A stretch of 64,000 bases of DNA from assembly GCA_027487945.1 (NCBI GenBank), contig JAIYCQ010000007.1, positions 51,380 through 115,379 of the forward strand, in the 5' to 3' direction. Made by a program: the position numbers and the translations under genes. The notes under the pieces are model-generated. The model was not told the DNA's origin, made no database searches, and saw only the letters and a list, made by a program, of their open reading frames with translations. The DNA is from Caulobacteraceae bacterium. GTDB lineage: Bacteria; Pseudomonadota; Alphaproteobacteria; Caulobacterales; Caulobacteraceae. Below, piece after piece: positions 45,709 to 54,546 of this stretch. Within the stretch, counting starts at the first letter, position 1, and every line of letters starts with the position of its first letter.

Positions 45709-46488
45709 ATGGCCTATGAATTCATCACGGTCGACCGCGAGGGGCCGGTCACCATCTTCACCCTGAACCGGCCGGAGGTGATGAACGCCCTCCATTCGCC
45801 GATGCACTTCGAGCTGGACGAGGCGTTCAACGCCTTCGCCGCCGATCCGGACCAGTGGGTCGGCATCGTCACCGGGGCCGGCGACCGCGCCTTCTCGGCC
45901 GGCAATGACCTCAAGCACCAGGCCATGGGCGGCAAGATGGGCAGCCCGCCGTCGGGCTTCGCCGGCCTGACCAGCCGCTTCGACCTCGACAAGCCGCTGA
46001 TCGCGGCGGTCAACGGGGTCGCGATGGGCGGCGGCTTCGAGATCGCGCTCGCCTGCGACCTGATCATCGCCTCGGAAGGCGCGGTCTTCGCGCTGCCCGA
46101 GCCGAAGGTCGGCCTCGCCGCCCTGGCCGGCGGCCTGCACCGTCTGCCGCGCCAGATCGGCCTGAAACAGGCGATGGGCATGATCCTCACCGCCCGCCGC
46201 GTCAGCGCTGCCGAGGGCAAGGAGCTGGGCTTCGTCAACGCCGTGGTTCCGGCCGCCGATCTGATGACGGAGGCCAAGCGGTGGGCCGGCCTGATCGGCG
46301 AATGCAGCCCGATGTCGATTCGTGCCTCCAAACAGGCGGTGCTGCAGGGCCTGGAGATGCCGCTCGCCGACGCCATCGGCGGCCAGTTCAAGATGCCGGC
46401 CGTCGCCGCGCTGTTCCAGTCCGAGGACTTCCGCGAAGGTCCCATGGCGTTCGCCCAGAAGCGCGCGCCGGAGTGGAAGGGGCGGTAG
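45709..46488 (+). CDS. Enoyl-CoA hydratase/isomerase family protein
   Basis: 259 residues, crotonase fold. ITVDREGPVTIFTLNRPEVM opens it, the oxyanion-hole AFSAGNDLK and AAVNGVAMGGGFEIALACDL follow, and the second catalytic region is FALPEPKVGLAALAGGLHRL. Both glutamates of the crotonase pair appear to be present (in GGGFEIAL and ALPEPKVG). It hydrates trans-2-enoyl-CoA in fatty-acid or related acyl-CoA breakdown; the exact substrate is unknown. It stands alone, flanked by repeats. Confidence 0.92.
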   Translation: MAYEFITVDREGPVTIFTLNRPEVMNALHSPMHFELDEAFNAFAADPDQWVGIVTGAGDRAFSAGNDLKHQAMGGKMGSPPSGFAGLTSRFDLDKPLIAAVNGVAMGGGFEIALACDLIIASEGAVFALPEPKVGLAALAGGLHRLPRQIGLKQAMGMILTARRVSAAEGKELGFVNAVVPAADLMTEAKRWAGLIGECSPMSIRASKQAVLQGLEMPLADAIGGQFKMPAVAALFQSEDFREGPMAFAQKRAPEWKGR

Positions 46489-46496
46489 CACCACAA

Positions 46497-46622
46497 TCCC
46501 CGTCATCCTCGCCCTTGTGGCGAGGCCCCCTCTGTCGGCCGCATGTGAAGCGGGTAATCACGCTCTCACGGCGAAGCTTGACGAGGGGGGCCTGGGCACA
46601 AGGCCCGGGATGACGATCGGGG
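46497..46622. repeat. REP-like inverted repeat after the enoyl-CoA hydratase gene
   Basis: The left arm starts CCCCGTCATCCTCGCCCTTG and the right arm ends CAAGGCCCGGGATGACGATCGGGG-like; inner GGCCCCCTC pairs with GAGGGGGGCC. It differs in sequence from the 45541 repeat but has the same layout of CGTCATCC / GGATGACG ends. Confidence 0.65.
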
Positions 46623-46642
46623 TTTGGTCTTCGTGGAAGACA

Positions 46643-46679
46643 AAGAAAAAGGGCGGCTCCGTTTCCGGGGCCGCCCTTT
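46643..46679 (-). terminator. Terminator of the DEAD-box helicase gene
   Basis: AAAGGGCGGC and GCCGCCCTTT form a 10-bp stem around a 12-base loop. On the minus strand it is followed by TTTTTCTTTG, which fits an intrinsic terminator 7 bases after the helicase stop at 46686. It may also end rightward transcripts. Confidence 0.8.
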
Positions 46680-46685
46680 GTCATT

Positions 46686-48146
46686 CTAGGTCTGAGCGCT
46701 GGCCGTCTGGCCGCCGCCTGCGCCGCCGCCGCGACCGCGGTTGCGACTACGGTTCTTCTTGCGCTTTGGGGCGGCTTCGCCCGCCGCGCCGATCAGGCTG
46801 GTGACGCCCGCGAGGGGATCATAGCCGGCCGGACGGTGACGGGCGCGCTGGCCGCGGTCGGGCTGGGTCTTGCCGGCCGCGTCGAGGGCCTGGGGCTTCT
46901 TGTTGCGACCGTTGTTCTGGCCGTTGCGGCCGCCGCCGTTGTTGGCCGCGCGCGGATCGCGGTGCGGCTTCTCGGGCTCGATCGAGGCCATGGCCGCCTG
47001 GGCCTGACCCAGCACCTTGTCGTTGCGACGGTCCCAGCTGGGGATGGTCTGGCGCGTCACCTTCTGGATGTCGCGCAGCAGGTTGCGCTCGTCGTCGGCG
47101 ACCAGCGACACGGCCGAGCCGTTGGCGCCCGCGCGAGCCGTGCGGCCGATGCGGTGGACGTAGGCTTCCGGCACGTTGGGCAGTTCGTACTGGACGACGT
47201 GGGTCACGCCGTCGACGTCGATGCCGCGGGCGGCGATGTCGGTGGCGACGAGGGCGCGCATCTTGCCGGCCTTGAACTCGGCCAGCGCCCGCTCGCGCTG
47301 GCCCTGGCTCTTGTCGCCGTGGATCGAGGCGGCCTCGATGCCGATGGCGGTCAGGCCCTTGGCGACGCGGTCGGCGCCGCGCTTGGTGCGGGTGAAGACC
47401 AGCACGCGCTTGAAGGCGGTGTCATCGAACAGCTCGGCCAGCAGGGCGCGCTTGCGGGCGGTCTCGATGAACAGGACCTTCTGGTCGATCTTCTCGACGG
47501 TCGTGGCCTGGGGCGTCACCGACACCTTGGACGGGGTCTTCAGGAGCTCGCCGGCCAGCTTCTCGATTTCCGAGGGCATGGTGGCGGAGAAGAACAGGTT
47601 CTGACGCTGCTGCGGCAGGCCCTTCACGATGCGGCGGATCGGCACCACGAAGCCCATGTCGAGCATCTGGTCGGCCTCGTCGAGCACGAAGACCTCGACC
47701 TCGCCCAGGTTGGCGACCTTCTCGTTGATATGGTCGATCAGGCGGCCCGGCGTGGCGACCAGGATGTCGACGCCGCCGGCCAGGGCGCGGACCTGCGGCC
47801 CGTATTTTACGCCGCCGAACACGACGGCGACCGACAGGCCCATGCCGGCGCCGTAGGCGCGGAAGCTGTCGGCGATCTGGGTGGCCAGTTCACGGGTGGG
47901 CGACAGGACCAGGCAGCGGCAGCCCCGGCGCGGAGCCGGCTTCTTGTCGGCGGCCAGGCGGTGCAGGATCGGCAGGGCGAAGGCGGCGGTCTTGCCGGTG
48001 CCCGTCTGGGCGATGCCGAGCAGGTCCTTGCCGTCCATCACCAGCGGGATGGCCTGGGCCTGGATCGGGGTGGGGGTGGTGTAGCCCTCGGCGGCCAGCG
48101 CCGTGAGCAGCGGCTTGGCGAGGCCAAGCGAAGCGAAGTCGGTCAT
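46686..48146 (-). CDS. DEAD-box RNA helicase (RhlE-like)
   Basis: 486 residues. The Q-motif (YTTPTPIQAQAIP), motif I GIAQTGTGKTAAF, PTRELA, TPGRL, DEAD in VFVLDEADQMLDMGF, SAT, and the C-terminal ARGIDV and HRIGRTARAG motifs are all present. The tail (about 385-486) is basic, Gly/Asn/Arg-rich (RNGQNNGRNKKPQ, KRKKNRSRNRGRGGG), typical for non-specific RNA binding. It acts in the cytoplasm on ribosome assembly or mRNA decay. The long gap upstream suggests a long leader RNA, common for such genes. Confidence 0.95.
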   Translation of the reverse strand: MTDFASLGLAKPLLTALAAEGYTTPTPIQAQAIPLVMDGKDLLGIAQTGTGKTAAFALPILHRLAADKKPAPRRGCRCLVLSPTRELATQIADSFRAYGAGMGLSVAVVFGGVKYGPQVRALAGGVDILVATPGRLIDHINEKVANLGEVEVFVLDEADQMLDMGFVVPIRRIVKGLPQQRQNLFFSATMPSEIEKLAGELLKTPSKVSVTPQATTVEKIDQKVLFIETARKRALLAELFDDTAFKRVLVFTRTKRGADRVAKGLTAIGIEAASIHGDKSQGQRERALAEFKAGKMRALVATDIAARGIDVDGVTHVVQYELPNVPEAYVHRIGRTARAGANGSAVSLVADDERNLLRDIQKVTRQTIPSWDRRNDKVLGQAQAAMASIEPEKPHRDPRAANNGGGRNGQNNGRNKKPQALDAAGKTQPDRGQRARHRPAGYDPLAGVTSLIGAAGEAAPKRKKNRSRNRGRGGGAGGGQTASAQT

Positions 48147-48478
48147 GAATGTCTTTCGTATGCGACCAGAGCCGCGCGGCCTTGCGGGCCGGCGGTCGGA
48201 AGCGGGGTCTCGTTGGGAGACGCCCCGCGTAATGGCGTCGCTATGGGGTCGGTCGGCGGAAGGCCCGGGGAGCGCCGAGGTGGCGCCTTACGCGGCCGGG
48301 CAGGGCCGATGGCGCGGCGAGATCGCTGCGCAGGAGGCTTTTGTGGCAGTGCAGCATGGGAAAGTCAAGGATGTAGACCTTTGCCGCCACTGTCCTCCCG
48401 GACAGCCACAGGCTGATCCGGGATCCAAGGAAGGTTGTCGGCGGCGATGACGCTGGGGAGCGGAAGGGGAGTGAGGTG
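48147..48478. other. Gene-free stretch upstream of the helicase gene
   Basis: No convincing coding region. On the minus strand TTGACT at 48363-48368 could be a -35 with a weak -10 near 48340-48345, giving a leader of about 190 nt for the helicase. TGTCCTCCCGGACAG at about 48392-48406 and the following CCACAGGCTGATCCGGGATC form a small REP-like palindrome. Confidence 0.4.
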
Positions 48479-48856
48479 TCAGATTCCCACGCCGCCCACC
48501 GGCGTCATCTCGAACCGCTCCGGCCCGAAGCCGGCGATAATCGGCCGGGCCCTGGCAATGGCGGCCTGGACGGACGGCAGCTTGAGCGAGTCGGCGTGGT
48601 GCTGCCTTGTCTCCCAGACTTCGTAGATCCACACCGCGTCGGGTTCGCTCGCCGAGGTGGACAGCACATAGAGAATGTTCCCCGGCATCTGGCCTGTGCC
48701 TTCGCCCAGGTAGCCGATGAGTTCATCCCGCTTGCCCGGCGCGGCGATCAGCTTGCCGAACAGGCCGTACCTGTCGTGCGTCTCATCGCTCATGGCGGCT
48801 CCCGGAAGGGCGGCGGCCAGCGCCCCGCCGATGACGATCTGGCGTCGGTCGAACAT
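48479..48856 (-). CDS. Putative quinol monooxygenase / antibiotic biosynthesis monooxygenase (ABM) family protein
   Basis: 125 residues from the ATG at 48856. The ABM-type core is RYGLFGKLIAAPGKRDELIG, then ILYVLSTSASEPDAVWIYEV and WETRQHHADSLKLPSVQAAI. The first ~25 residues (FDRRQIVIGGALAAALPGAA) look like a Tat-type or ordinary signal, which favours the long start. However GGGAG sits 5 bases before the in-frame ATG at 48793, which gives a 104-residue cytoplasmic form. A small hairpin rich in C5/G6 runs lies just upstream (48870-48894). Confidence 0.78.
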   Translation of the reverse strand: MFDRRQIVIGGALAAALPGAAMSDETHDRYGLFGKLIAAPGKRDELIGYLGEGTGQMPGNILYVLSTSASEPDAVWIYEVWETRQHHADSLKLPSVQAAIARARPIIAGFGPERFEMTPVGGVGI

Positions 48857-49027
48857 GAGGTGAGTATCTCCCTTCCCCCTGGAGGGGGGAAGGGCCGGCA
48901 GTCCCGCCACAATCCCGCCGTCCTTCGGAGAACATGAATATCCGGTAACATCGCGTCTCCACAGCCGTTCAGGAAGCGACGCGCAGTCTCCCTGTCAGCG
49001 AAATCCTTCGCGCTGAGGAGACACAAG

Positions 49028-49627
49028 ATGTTCAGGACCACTGTTTCAGTCGCCAGCGTCATCGCCACGGTTTCCATCGCGGCGTCCGCCTTCGCCGGGC
49101 CGATCGCGCCCCAGTCGATCAAGCCGCTGCCATACCGCCCGGGCCCCACGCTCCCTGGCCCCGTGCTTCCGGGACCGACGGCGCCGGCCATCTGTGATGT
49201 CGATCCTGCCATCGCCAGCATCACCCTGACCAAGGGCGCGCGGGCCGGCGACGTTCGCATCAGCTACGAGATCGTCAATCGCGGTCGCTCCGCCTGGCGC
49301 TCCGGCGCCGAACAGCAGCAGGTGAACCTCAAGACCGTCAACGGCAACACCAGCGAGACCTACGATCTCAACCGCGCCCTGACCGCCTCGGCGGCCGGCG
49401 GAGCCACCATGCTGCGCGCGTCCACGCCGATGCTGTCCTATCCGTTCGACACCTTCGAGTTCGGCGGCACCGTCGATGTCTCGATCGCCTACGATCCGGA
49501 CATCCTCATCGACGCCAACAGCTGCAACGACGATCGGCGGAGCGGCAACAACACCGCGTCGATCGACTCAGCCAGCGTCTTCGCCTTCGTCCAGGGATCG
49601 GCGACCAGCCGGACCTTCCGCTTCTGA
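49028..49627 (+). CDS. Secreted protein of unknown function
   Basis: 199 residues. A signal peptide (SVASVIATVSIAASAFAG) is followed by a Pro/Gly/Leu-rich spacer (about 30-52: LPGPVLPGPTAPAICD) and a beta-sandwich-looking region (ITLTKGARAGDVRISYEIVN, FGGTVDVSIAYDPDILIDAN). Two cysteines (in AICDVD and NSCNDD) could bridge. The fold resembles CARDB-like adhesion modules in general character but I cannot assign it. AGGAG lies about 8 bases before the ATG. Confidence 0.75.
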   Translation: MFRTTVSVASVIATVSIAASAFAGPIAPQSIKPLPYRPGPTLPGPVLPGPTAPAICDVDPAIASITLTKGARAGDVRISYEIVNRGRSAWRSGAEQQQVNLKTVNGNTSETYDLNRALTASAAGGATMLRASTPMLSYPFDTFEFGGTVDVSIAYDPDILIDANSCNDDRRSGNNTASIDSASVFAFVQGSATSRTFRF

Positions 49628-49649
49628 CGGCGGACCGTGAGCGTCGTGG

Positions 49650-49679
49650 GAGGCATGCGCCGCAGGCGGCGCATGCCTC
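49650..49679 (+). terminator. Strong hairpin after the 49028 gene
   Basis: Perfect 14-base arms GAGGCATGCGCCGC and GCGGCGCATGCCTC with a 2-base spacer lie 22 bases after the stop. They are followed at a short distance by GTTTTC, so it probably ends transcription although the U-run is not adjacent. Confidence 0.6.
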
Positions 49680-49780
49680 TCGCCGTTTTCAGGCCACGGC
49701 GGCGCCTGGGCCTCTTGCCCAAACCTGACGCCCGCGTCACTAATCCCTGAACAACGATAATCTACCGGGAGAGACGGGCC

Positions 49781-51436
49781 GTGGCCGATCGTTACGACTA
49801 CATCATCATCGGCGCCGGCTCGGCTGGCTGCGTGCTGGCCAACCGCCTGACCGAGGACGGGACGACGAAGGTCCTGCTGCTGGAGGCCGGCGGCAAGGAC
49901 AAGTCCATCCTGGTCAAGATGCCGGCCGGGGTCGGCAGCCTGATCAAGGCCAAGGGCGACTACAACTGGGGCTTCTGGACCGAGGAGGAGCCGCACCTCA
50001 ACGATCGCAAGCTCTGGTGGCCGCGGGGCAAGGGCTGGGGCGGCTCGTCCTCGATCAACGGCATGATCTACATCCGCGGCCACGCCCGCGACTATGACCA
50101 GTGGCGCCAGATGGGCCTGGCCGGCTGGGGTTATGCCGACGTGCTGCCCTACTTCAAGCGCTCGGAGGGCCTCGATACTGGCGCCGATCCCTGGCACGGC
50201 GGCGATGGGCCGCTGCACGTCAGCCACGCCTCGACCCCCAACCCGATCTACAAGGCCGCCATCGATGCTGGCGCCCAGGCGGGCTACCTCACCACCAAGG
50301 ATTTCAACGGCTTCCAGCAGGAAGGTTGGGGTCCCTACCAGCTCACCGTCAAGGACGGCGAGCGCTGGAGCGCGGCCAAGGCCTACCTCTATCCGGCCCT
50401 CGATCGCCCGAATCTGACCTGCGTCACCGGCGCCCGGACCAGCCGTATCCTGCTCCAGAACAGCAAGGCCATCGGCGTCGAGTACATCGTCGGAACCGAG
50501 GTGAAGACGGCCCATGCCGACGGCGAGGTGCTGGTCAGCGCCGGCGCCGTCCAGTCGCCGCAGATCCTGCAGCTGTCGGGCATCGGCGCGCCGGACGACC
50601 TGACGCCGCACGGCATCAAGGTGCAGCATGAGCTGAAGGGGGTCGGCGCCAACCTGCAGGACCACCTGGACGTCTGCCTGTCCTGGGAATGCCCGCAGCC
50701 GATCACCGCCTATTCGATGACCAAGGGCCTCAAGACCCTGGCCACCGGCCTCAACTACCTGCTGTTCAAGCAGGGCAGTGGTCGGCAGCAGATGCTGGAA
50801 TCGGGCGCCTTCCTGCGCTCGCGGCCTGACCTGGATCGCCCCGACCTGCAGTTCCACACCGTCCTGGCCATCATGCAGGATCACGGCAAGGTCAGCGTGG
50901 GCAAGGACGGCTTCACCTTCCACGTCTGCCAGCTGCGCCCGGAAAGCCGCGGCCGCACGGGGCTCCGCTCCGCTGATCCGACCGATGATCCCACGATCTT
51001 CGCCAACTACCTCGCCACCGACGAGGACCGTCGCGCGGTGCGCGAAGGCGTCCGGATCGCCCGCGAGGTCGCCAGCCAGTCGGCGCTCGATCCCTACCGC
51101 ACCAGCGAGTACTCGCCCGGCAAGGAGGTGCAGACCGACGCCGAGATCGACGCCTGGATCCGCGCCAACGCCGAGACCATCTACCACCCGGTCGGCACCT
51201 GCCGCATGGGCGTGGCGGGCGACGCCATGGCCGTGGTCGACGGCGACCTGCGGGTCCAGGGCATCGAGGGGCTGCGCGTTGTCGACGCCTCGGTCATGCC
51301 GACCCTGATCGGCGGCAACACCAACGCCCCGACCATGATGATCGCCGAGAAGATCAGCGACCTGCTGCGCGGCAAGCCTTTCCTCGCCCCGCAGGACGCC
51401 CCGGTGTTCGACGGCGAGGCGGTGAGGGCGGCTTAG
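49781..51436 (+). CDS. GMC-family FAD-dependent oxidoreductase (choline-dehydrogenase-like)
   Basis: 551 residues. The FAD-binding DYIIIGAGSAGCVLANRLTE is at the N-terminus, GMC signature 1 is WPRGKGWGGSSSINGMIYIR, signature 2 is GAVQSPQILQLSGIG, and the C-terminal TIYHPVGTCRMG carries the catalytic His. GMC enzymes oxidise alcohols, from choline to aromatic or polyethylene alcohols; the substrate is unknown here. It starts with GTG at 49781 with GGGAGAG upstream. Confidence 0.93.
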   Translation: MADRYDYIIIGAGSAGCVLANRLTEDGTTKVLLLEAGGKDKSILVKMPAGVGSLIKAKGDYNWGFWTEEEPHLNDRKLWWPRGKGWGGSSSINGMIYIRGHARDYDQWRQMGLAGWGYADVLPYFKRSEGLDTGADPWHGGDGPLHVSHASTPNPIYKAAIDAGAQAGYLTTKDFNGFQQEGWGPYQLTVKDGERWSAAKAYLYPALDRPNLTCVTGARTSRILLQNSKAIGVEYIVGTEVKTAHADGEVLVSAGAVQSPQILQLSGIGAPDDLTPHGIKVQHELKGVGANLQDHLDVCLSWECPQPITAYSMTKGLKTLATGLNYLLFKQGSGRQQMLESGAFLRSRPDLDRPDLQFHTVLAIMQDHGKVSVGKDGFTFHVCQLRPESRGRTGLRSADPTDDPTIFANYLATDEDRRAVREGVRIAREVASQSALDPYRTSEYSPGKEVQTDAEIDAWIRANAETIYHPVGTCRMGVAGDAMAVVDGDLRVQGIEGLRVVDASVMPTLIGGNTNAPTMMIAEKISDLLRGKPFLAPQDAPVFDGEAVRAA

Positions 51437-51437
51437 T

Positions 51438-51602
51438 TTCCTTCTCCCCAAGCGGGAGAAGGTGGCAGCCGGAGGCTGACGGATGAGGGGGGCGCACGGC
51501 GGTTGGCCTTGCACTCCCTCAGCCCAACAGTCGAACAGTTCCGGGAGCCCCCTCATCCGACCTGCTTCGCAGGCCACCTTCTCCCGCATGGGGAGAAGGG
51601 AA
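51438..51602. repeat. Large inverted repeat between the GMC and aldo/keto reductase genes
   Basis: The left arm TTCCTTCTCCCCAAGCGGGAG (with GGTGGCAGCC, GATGAGGGGG further in) pairs with the right arm CCCCCTCATC, GGCCACCTTCTCCC and GGGGAGAAGGGAA at 51544-51602. It carries nested hairpins and is a third REP-like family. The right arm overlaps the Shine-Dalgarno area of the next gene. Confidence 0.7.
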
Positions 51603-51613
51603 AGGAAGACAAC

Positions 51614-52555
51614 ATGACCCACCGCCCCCTCGGCCGCAGCGGCCTGTCGATCGCCCCGCTCATGCTGGGCGGCAATGTGTTCGGCTGGACGGCGGATGAG
51701 GCGACCTCGCACGCGATCCTCGAGGCCTTCGTTGCCGGCGGCTTCAACGCCATCGACACGGCCGACGTCTATTCGGGCTGGGTTCCGGGTCACAAGGGCG
51801 GCGAGTCCGAGACGGTGATCGGGACCTGGCTCAAGGCGCGAGGCCGGCGCGACGACGTGGTCATCGCCTCCAAGGTCGGGATGTGGCCGGCCCGGCCGGG
51901 ACTGTCGGCGGCGAACATCGTGGCGGCTTGCGAGGGCTCGCTCAGGCGGCTGCAGACCGACTACATCGACCTCTATCAGTCGCATCGCGACGACGCCGAC
52001 ACGGCGCAGGACGAGACGGCCGAGGCCTTTGGCCGCCTGGTCGCGGCGGGCAAGGTCCGCGCGATCGGGGCCAGCAACTTCGACCTCGACCGGCTGGGCT
52101 CGGCGCTGAACATCGCCGATCGTCAGGGCCTGCCGCGTTACGACACCCTGCAGCCCGCCTACAATCTCGTCGACCGCGCCATCGAGGGGCCGCTGCAGCA
52201 GCTGTGCGTCGACCATGACGTGGCGATCATAAGCTACTACGGCCTGGCCAACGGGTTCCTGACCGGCAAGTACCGGTCCGTGGCCGACCTCGGGAAAAGC
52301 CCCCGCGGGCCGAGGTCAAAGGCGCTGCTGGAGAGCGAGCGGGGCCAGGCCGTACTGCTGGCGCTGGACACGGTCGCCGCCGAGCTGGGCGCGACGCCGG
52401 CGCAGGTCGCCCTTGCCTGGGTCATGGCCCGACCGGCCGTCGCAGCTCCGATCGCCAGCGCCACCAGCCTGGAGCAGCTGCAGGAACTGATGGGCGCGGC
52501 CCGGCTTTCGTTGGATGCGGCGCAGATGAGCCGGCTGGACGCGGCCAGCGCCTAG
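51614..52555 (+). CDS. Aldo/keto reductase
   Basis: 313 residues. The catalytic tetrad is visible: Asp and Tyr in AIDTADVYSGW, Lys in VVIASKVGMW, His in IDLYQSHRDD. RAIGASNFDLDRL and the NADP-site region near KSPRGPRSKALL and PIASATSLEQL also fit. It reduces carbonyls with NADPH; substrate unknown. AGGAAG lies 6 bases before the ATG. Its stop shares CTAG with the convergent PAS gene. Confidence 0.92.
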   Translation: MTHRPLGRSGLSIAPLMLGGNVFGWTADEATSHAILEAFVAGGFNAIDTADVYSGWVPGHKGGESETVIGTWLKARGRRDDVVIASKVGMWPARPGLSAANIVAACEGSLRRLQTDYIDLYQSHRDDADTAQDETAEAFGRLVAAGKVRAIGASNFDLDRLGSALNIADRQGLPRYDTLQPAYNLVDRAIEGPLQQLCVDHDVAIISYYGLANGFLTGKYRSVADLGKSPRGPRSKALLESERGQAVLLALDTVAAELGATPAQVALAWVMARPAVAAPIASATSLEQLQELMGAARLSLDAAQMSRLDAASA

Positions 52556-53097
52556 GCGATGCGGCGGCCGTCGACGGCGGCCAGCTTCAGCGACGGAGCT
52601 TCGCCGCCGTCATCGGATCGGGCGATGGCGGCAATGGCCAGAGCCTGGGCCGGGCGGCCCCGCAGGCGCATCAGCGGCGCGGCAGGCTGCATATGGCCGA
52701 GGAACCGGTCGACCTCGCCGGCGACGCCCAGCAGCGGGGCGATGAGGATCTCGAGGGCGAGGGACGGAACCCCGTCAGCCAGCGCCTCGGCGTTGATGAT
52801 CACGGGCTCGGGGCGGCGTCGGGCGAACTCCAGGGCGGACTTCAGCTGCCAGCGGTCCCCGGCGCGCCACAGCTCCAGCAGACAGCGTCCGCGCAGGTCG
52901 CTCTGGTGAAGATCGGCGATCATCCCTCCGACGAGGCGGAACGGATACTGGCCCTGGGCGGTGCGTCCGACGATGAAGGTCTGCGGCAAAAGCTGGTGGA
53001 ACGCCATCGGGTCGATGTCGGCGCGGGCGGGCAGGGCGGCGTCGCCGCGGCGCGACCGCCAATACTCCGTCAATCGTTCCGTGTTGGGATGGACCAT
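52552..53097 (-). CDS. PAS-domain protein (PAS_5-like)
   Basis: 181 residues. It starts MVHPNTERLTEYWRSRRGDA and has DIDPMAFHQLLPQTFIVGRT and FRLVGGMIADLHQSDLRGRC, the layout of the small single-domain PAS proteins frequent in alphaproteobacteria. No output domain is fused, so it is probably a sensor or adaptor of unknown partner. The ATG at 53097 is preferred; the longer open frame upstream is the antisense of the next gene. Confidence 0.8.
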   Translation of the reverse strand: MVHPNTERLTEYWRSRRGDAALPARADIDPMAFHQLLPQTFIVGRTAQGQYPFRLVGGMIADLHQSDLRGRCLLELWRAGDRWQLKSALEFARRRPEPVIINAEALADGVPSLALEILIAPLLGVAGEVDRFLGHMQPAAPLMRLRGRPAQALAIAAIARSDDGGEAPSLKLAAVDGRRIA

Positions 53098-53253
53098 GGT
53101 CCTGCCGTCCGTGGCGCGACCCCCGATGGTCGCATAGGGGTTGCAGGGAAGGTTCGGGCCAGGTCCGCAATGTCCCCTTTCGGGACGCCGGAAGCCCGCC
53201 TCGGCGTGCTTCTTGCATGTGGGCGCGCACGGCTTTTGTTGAGGATTTTGACC

Positions 53254-54114
53254 ATGGCGCCTCGAAACTGGTGGCTCGGACTGGCCGGGGGCATGGTGCT
53301 GTGGCTGGCCTCCTCGGCGATGCCGGGTCAGGACGCTGCGGCCCAGTGCTGCGCGCCGCCGCCGCCGCCGCCGTGCTGCACCCCGCCCTCGCCGCCGCCC
53401 TGCTGTACGCCGCCGGCCCCGCCGCCGCGGCCGCCCAGCCCGCCGAGCTGCTGCACGGGTGGCAACCGCACCAACGTCATCGTCAACAGCAGCGCGGTGG
53501 CCGTGGCTGTCAGCGGCGCCGGCGCCGGCGCGACCGCCTACTACGGCGGCGGCGGCGGTGGCGGCGGCTACTATGCGCCGCCCAGCGCCACGGGCGTGAT
53601 CCAGGGCCTGGATGTCCAGGGCGTGCGTCGCACCCGGCAGGTCGCCTATGAGGCCACCCGCACCCGGACCCGCCGCGTCGTCATCCGCGCCTTCTGCCTG
53701 GACGACCGCGACGTGCCCCATCCGGCCGCCCAGGTGTCGCCGGACCGTGACATTCACGATGGTTATGAGGGTGAGCTCTACCGCTGCGTCGCCGGGACGC
53801 GGATGCAGATCACCATCGCCGAGTTCGCCGAGCGCATCTCCTTCGACGGCGGCCAGACCATGACCTGCGCCAAGGGCGAGGCCCTCTACCGCTCGCGCGG
53901 GGCCGAGGGCGCGCAGCTGGTCTGCCGTCCGCAGGCGCCCGCCCGCGACTGCAACGAGCGCAGCCTGCTGCGCCGCTTCGGGGCCGGGATGAAGGTCCTG
54001 ACCATCGTGACCTTCGAGAAGTACACGGCCTACCGCGAGGAGGTGGTCACCGAATCGACGGCCTCGACCTTCAGCATGAGCCTGGACGGCGGCGTCGGCG
54101 GTGTCGTCTACTAG
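53254..54114 (+). CDS. Cys/Pro-repeat secreted protein of unknown function
   Basis: 286 residues. A signal peptide (GLAGGMVLWLASSAMPG) precedes a repeated CC-PPPPPP-CC-TPPSPPP-CC pattern at about 31-67 with eight cysteines in pairs, then a Gly-rich loop (YYGGGGGGGGYY). A cysteine-containing C-terminal domain (RRVVIRAFCLDDRDVPHPAA, ELYRCVAGTRMQITIAEF, TMTCAKGEALYRSR) fits no family I know. The paired Cys suggest a cross-linked or metal-binding surface protein. GAGGA lies about 9 bases before the ATG. Confidence 0.72.
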   Translation: MAPRNWWLGLAGGMVLWLASSAMPGQDAAAQCCAPPPPPPCCTPPSPPPCCTPPAPPPRPPSPPSCCTGGNRTNVIVNSSAVAVAVSGAGAGATAYYGGGGGGGGYYAPPSATGVIQGLDVQGVRRTRQVAYEATRTRTRRVVIRAFCLDDRDVPHPAAQVSPDRDIHDGYEGELYRCVAGTRMQITIAEFAERISFDGGQTMTCAKGEALYRSRGAEGAQLVCRPQAPARDCNERSLLRRFGAGMKVLTIVTFEKYTAYREEVVTESTASTFSMSLDGGVGGVVY

Positions 54115-54117
54115 GCC

Positions 54118-54546
54118 TCAGCCCTTCGGCAGCATATCGGCCCGGACGATGCAGGCTTCCAGGATCGGCGCGTAGAGGTCCAGCGCCTCGCGCGGGGTCC
54201 TGCGAGGCCCGTCGGCGGGGGCCATCTGGGCCCGGTACTGGGCGCGGAGCTCTTCGCCGATGGCCTTTGCGATCGCCGGATCGACGCCGGCCGCGACCGT
54301 GTCGGCCCGCGCGCGCAGGAGCGGGTCGACCTGCTTCATGCGGTCATACAGCGCCTGGTCGTCCGGCGTCACGGCAACCGGCGTCGGGGCCGGCGGCATG
54401 AGCGAGCGGTAGACGCTGGTCGCCAGGGCGCAGCGTCCAAGCATCCGCAACTCGCGCTCAGGGGCGTCCTGCGCGAGAGAAGGCGACGTCGCGGCCAGCG
54501 CGAGCGCCGCGATCAGGCCGCGGCGGGCCAGGGTGGCGGGGCTCAA
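54118..54546 (-). CDS. Secreted protein of unknown function, coupled to the M16 peptidase gene
   Basis: 142 residues if started at TTG 54546, whose TTGA overlaps the stop of the M16 gene. That start gives a clean signal peptide (LARRGLIAALALAATSPSLA) ending at Q. The mature part is helical (YDRMKQVDPLLRARADTVAA, AIGEELRAQYRAQMAP) with two cysteines (LGRCALATS, ILEACIVRA). No family is recognised. A longer frame to 54597 lies wholly inside the M16 gene and lacks a plausible signal. Confidence 0.65.
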   Translation of the reverse strand: MSPATLARRGLIAALALAATSPSLAQDAPERELRMLGRCALATSVYRSLMPPAPTPVAVTPDDQALYDRMKQVDPLLRARADTVAAGVDPAIAKAIGEELRAQYRAQMAPADGPRRTPREALDLYAPILEACIVRADMLPKG

